From NCBI RefSeq assembly GCF_030388245.1, contig NZ_CP098361.1, positions 1,053,001 through 1,117,000 of the forward strand: a stretch of 64,000 bases of DNA. The letters are read 5' to 3'. Source of the stretch: Paracoccus sp. TOH (GTDB taxonomy: Bacteria; Pseudomonadota; Alphaproteobacteria; Rhodobacterales; Rhodobacteraceae). The notes beneath the pieces are model-generated. The model ran no database searches, had not been told where the DNA came from, and was given only the letters and a program-made list of their open reading frames with translations. A program made the position numbers and the translations under genes. How positions within the stretch are numbered: the stretch's first letter is position 1; each line of letters begins with the position of its first letter. Positions 61,614 to 64,000 of this stretch are shown in pieces.

Positions 61614-63557
61614 TCAGGCCTTTGCGCGCGCCTCGCCCTTGCGGGCCGAGGGGGCGAGGTTCATCTTCGACCACATCTCCTGCACCTTGGCGCGCTCGCC
61701 CTCGGGATAGGCGGACAGCGGCGGCAGCCCGTCCGCCAGCGCGTAAAGCAGGATGTCGCGGGCGATGGGCGCTGCCACGGCCGAGCCGCCGCCGCCATGC
61801 TCGACCACCACCGAAACCGCATAGCGCGGCATGTCATAGGGCGCGAAACAGACGAAAAGCGCATGGTCGCGCCGGTTCCAGGGCAGCTGGTCGTTCGAGA
61901 TCACGCCGCGCGCCCGCTCGGCGGCGGTGATGTTTCGCACCTGCGAGGTGCCGGTCTTGCCGGCCATCTGCCATTCCGGCGCGATGATCCGCGCCCGCCG
62001 GGCGGTGCCGCGGCTGCTGTTCATCACCGCATCCATCCCGCCCCGTGCCGTGCGCAGGTTCAGCGGGTTGATGTCCAGCTCGGGCCAGTCCGGCACCGGC
62101 TCGACCGTGCCGTCGATGGCCTTGACCAGCCGCGGCGCGACCGCGCGACCGGTCGCCACCCGCGCCGTCATCACCGCCAGTTGCAGCGGCGAGGCCAGGA
62201 CATAGCCCTGGCCGATCGAGGCGTTCAGCGAATCGCCGATCTGCCATTCCTGGTCGTAGCGCGCCTTCTTCCAGGCGCGGTCCGGCGCGATGCCCTCGGC
62301 GATGGCGGACATGGGCAGGTCGTGGCGCACGCCGATGCCCAGCTTGCGCGCCATGGCGGCGATGCGGTCGATGCCGACCCGCTGCGCCAGCTCGTAGAAA
62401 TACACGTCGCAGGAATGTTCCAGGCTGCCCTGCGCATCGACCATGCCATGGCCGTCCCGGCGCCAGCAATGGAAGCGGCGACCGGCGACCTGGGTGTAGC
62501 CGGGGCAATAGAAGCGCGAGCCGGGGTTGATCACGCCCGCTTCCAGCCCGGCCAGCAGCGTCACCATCTTGAAGGTCGAGCCGGGCGGATAGACGCCCTG
62601 CACGGTCTTGTCGGCCAGCGGGCGGTGGTCATGCTCCATCAGCGCCCGGTAATCCGGACCCGAGATGCCGCGCACGAACTTGTTCGGATCGAAGACCGGT
62701 GAGGAGGAGATCGCCAGGATGTCGCCGTTGGTGACGTCGATCACCACCGCGGCGGCGCTTTCGCTGCCCAGCCGCTGGGTGGAGAAATTCTGCAGGCCGG
62801 CGTCCAGGGTGGTCTGCACCGTGGCGCCCTGCTGACCTTCCTGCCGCGACAGCTCGCGCATCTCGCGCCCGGCGCTGTTCACCTCGACCCGGCGCGAGCC
62901 GGCCTTGCCGCGCAGCGCCTCCTCCAGCTTGGCCTCCATGCCGACCTTGCCCAGCTGGAACTCGGGCAGGCGCAGCACCGGGTCCGGGTTCTCGATCTTC
63001 GACAGGTCGTAATCCGAGACCGGGCCGACATAGCCCAGCACATGCGCGAAATCGCCGGCGCGCGGATAGCTGCGCGACAGGCCGGCCTCGGGCGTGACGC
63101 CGGGCAGGGCGGGGGCGTTCAGCGCGATCGAGGAAAATTCGGCCCAGCTCAGCCGGTCGGCGACCAGCACCGGGGCGACGGCGCTGCGCTTGCGGATCTC
63201 CTCGAGGATCTCGGCGGCCTGGCGGTCGGACATCGGGATGATCTGGCGCAGCCGGGCGATCACGGTCGAGACGTCGCCGGCCTCCTCGCGGGTCAGGGTG
63301 ACGCGGTAGTTCTGTTCGTTCCCGGCGATGATGGTGCCGTTGCGGTCCAGGATCAGCCCGCGCGCCGGCGGCAGCAGGCGGATCTTGATCGAGTTGCCGT
63401 CCGACAGCATCCGGTATTCGTCGGCATGCTCGATCTGCATCGAGCGCAGCTTCAGCCCCAGCGCCGTGACCACAGCCGCCTGGATCGCGCCCAGCATCAC
63501 CACCCGGCGGGTGATGGACCGGCTGCTTTCGGCGATTTGGCGTTCCGATTTGCGCAT
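61614..63557 (-). CDS. mrdA: Penicillin-binding protein 2
   Basis: 647 aa. One N-terminal membrane helix (ITRRVVMLGAIQAAVVTALG), a pedestal domain, and a transpeptidase domain with the active serine in STFK (Ser327, Lys330), then a SCD-type second motif (HSCDVYFYE) and KTGTSQ third motif. It makes the side-wall cross-links during elongation with RodA. It starts 3 bp after mreD and ends 3 bp before rodA, indicating a tight operon. Confidence 0.97.
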   Translation of the reverse strand: MRKSERQIAESSRSITRRVVMLGAIQAAVVTALGLKLRSMQIEHADEYRMLSDGNSIKIRLLPPARGLILDRNGTIIAGNEQNYRVTLTREEAGDVSTVIARLRQIIPMSDRQAAEILEEIRKRSAVAPVLVADRLSWAEFSSIALNAPALPGVTPEAGLSRSYPRAGDFAHVLGYVGPVSDYDLSKIENPDPVLRLPEFQLGKVGMEAKLEEALRGKAGSRRVEVNSAGREMRELSRQEGQQGATVQTTLDAGLQNFSTQRLGSESAAAVVIDVTNGDILAISSSPVFDPNKFVRGISGPDYRALMEHDHRPLADKTVQGVYPPGSTFKMVTLLAGLEAGVINPGSRFYCPGYTQVAGRRFHCWRRDGHGMVDAQGSLEHSCDVYFYELAQRVGIDRIAAMARKLGIGVRHDLPMSAIAEGIAPDRAWKKARYDQEWQIGDSLNASIGQGYVLASPLQLAVMTARVATGRAVAPRLVKAIDGTVEPVPDWPELDINPLNLRTARGGMDAVMNSSRGTARRARIIAPEWQMAGKTGTSQVRNITAAERARGVISNDQLPWNRRDHALFVCFAPYDMPRYAVSVVVEHGGGGSAVAAPIARDILLYALADGLPPLSAYPEGERAKVQEMWSKMNLAPSARKGEARAKA

Positions 63558-63560
63558 GGG

Positions 63561-64000
63561 TCAGCGAAGCCTCGCGTCACGTTCCGCACGGTTGCGGGGC
63601 AGGCCGAACAGCCAGCCCGCCAGCCCGGCCACCAGCGGATAGGCCCCGGTCGTGGCGATGAATTGCAGCAGCACCTGACCCAGCGGCGGCAGGGGCAGGA
63701 AGAAGATCGCCAGCAGGAAACGGTTCGCCACCATCATCAGTGCCAGAAGCATCGTCACGCGCAGCCATTCAACCATGAATGGCAGTTCGCGCCAATGCTG
63801 CTCGCGGTTTCTTGCGGCTTCGGTCCCCATCACCGCCACGGCGGCGAACAGGCCGATGGGGCGCAAAAGCAGGATGTCCTCGATCAGGAACAGCAGGGCG
63901 ATGGTCAGCACCGGCACCTGTTCGGGGCGGCGCAGCACCCAGACCAGCACCAGGCACAGCGCCAGGTCCGGGCCGGGCCAGCCGATCCGGCCCGGCGCCA
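63561..64000 (-). CDS. mreD: Rod shape-determining protein MreD, truncated by window edge
   Basis: The frame is open to the window end (upstream codons read APGRIGWPGPDLALCL), so the start lies outside; 129 residues begin at an internal GTG at 63950. About five hydrophobic helices, including LTIALLFLIEDILLLRPIGLF, LLALMMVANRFLLAIFFLP and QFIATTGAYPLVAGLAGWLFG. MreD is the integral subunit of the MreBCD elongasome. Order mreD-mrdA-rodA is the standard one. Identity rests on hydropathy, context and the LED..LLLRPIG-like segment. Confidence 0.9.
   Translation of the reverse strand, partial: APGRIGWPGPDLALCLVLVWVLRRPEQVPVLTIALLFLIEDILLLRPIGLFAAVAVMGTEAARNREQHWRELPFMVEWLRVTMLLALMMVANRFLLAIFFLPLPPLGQVLLQFIATTGAYPLVAGLAGWLFGLPRNRAERDARLR

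Overview
The window is one contiguous, GC-rich, gene-dense stretch of chromosome from an alphaproteobacterium, most likely a Rhodobacteraceae member close to Paracoccus. The reasons are the CtrA response regulator with a SciP/DUF1153 gene beside it, a perfect alphaproteobacterial LexA box (GTTC-N7-GTTC), CcrM-type GANTC clustering, a two-gene pntAB, TrmFO, citramalate synthase, and short GC-rich palindromic repeats containing a GGGTATTT core. The family is well supported; the genus is inference. I see no phage, insertion sequence, CRISPR array or rRNA. There is one tRNA, tRNA-Val(UAC).

Layout. 1-5.5 kb: the 3' part of an OmpH/Skp-like chaperone gene, a nucleoside hydrolase, a penicillin-acylase-family hydrolase and a 3-hydroxyisobutyrate-dehydrogenase-like enzyme. 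5.5-15 kb: tRNA-Val, a lipoprotein, SufE, MnmA, SciP, CtrA, DNA ligase LigA, RecG, a previously unlabelled 31-residue membrane peptide behind a LexA box, an IscU-like scaffold and HisI. 15-18 kb: GluQRS, TrmFO and ribosomal protein L25. 18-25.5 kb: an acyltransferase-3 membrane protein, an FMN-dependent L-lactate dehydrogenase with a small lipoprotein and a divergent TetR regulator, then the macromolecular-synthesis pair dnaG-rpoD. 25.5-32 kb: an FMN reductase, RmuC, YjbQ, a polyamine-type ABC transporter (two permeases plus ATPase, no binding protein), an exported protein and a MmcQ-like protein.

32-42.4 kb: CysS, citramalate synthase, a squalene/phytoene-synthase-like protein carrying an in-frame palindromic repeat, enolase, an EEP nuclease, SelO, an EmrE-like SMR pump, ObgE and ProB. 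42.4-53.4 kb: a 24-bp inverted repeat, an acyltransferase, PepN, an Ala-rich membrane-anchored protein, malate synthase G, an ICMT-like methyltransferase, D-lyxose isomerase and PntAB. 53.4-64 kb: an orphan small protein, an L,D-transpeptidase, a DUF3422 protein, a 24-codon lipoprotein coupled to an ArsC-like protein, YitT, an orphan substrate-binding protein, mannose-1-phosphate guanylyltransferase, GhrA-like reductase and the cell-elongation genes rodA-mrdA-mreD, the last running off the window end.

Most of the content is housekeeping. The points that seem least described are regulatory or very small: (i) a LexA-box-controlled 31-aa hydrophobic peptide after recG, which resembles the TisB type of SOS peptide in size and context; (ii) six GANTC sites in 97 bp in front of rpoD; (iii) two tandem CtrA-like boxes between sciP and ctrA; (iv) a 24-aa lipoprotein translationally coupled to an ArsC-like gene; (v) a palindromic repeat captured inside a coding sequence. 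All functional statements rest on reading motifs and on family knowledge; no database search was run.
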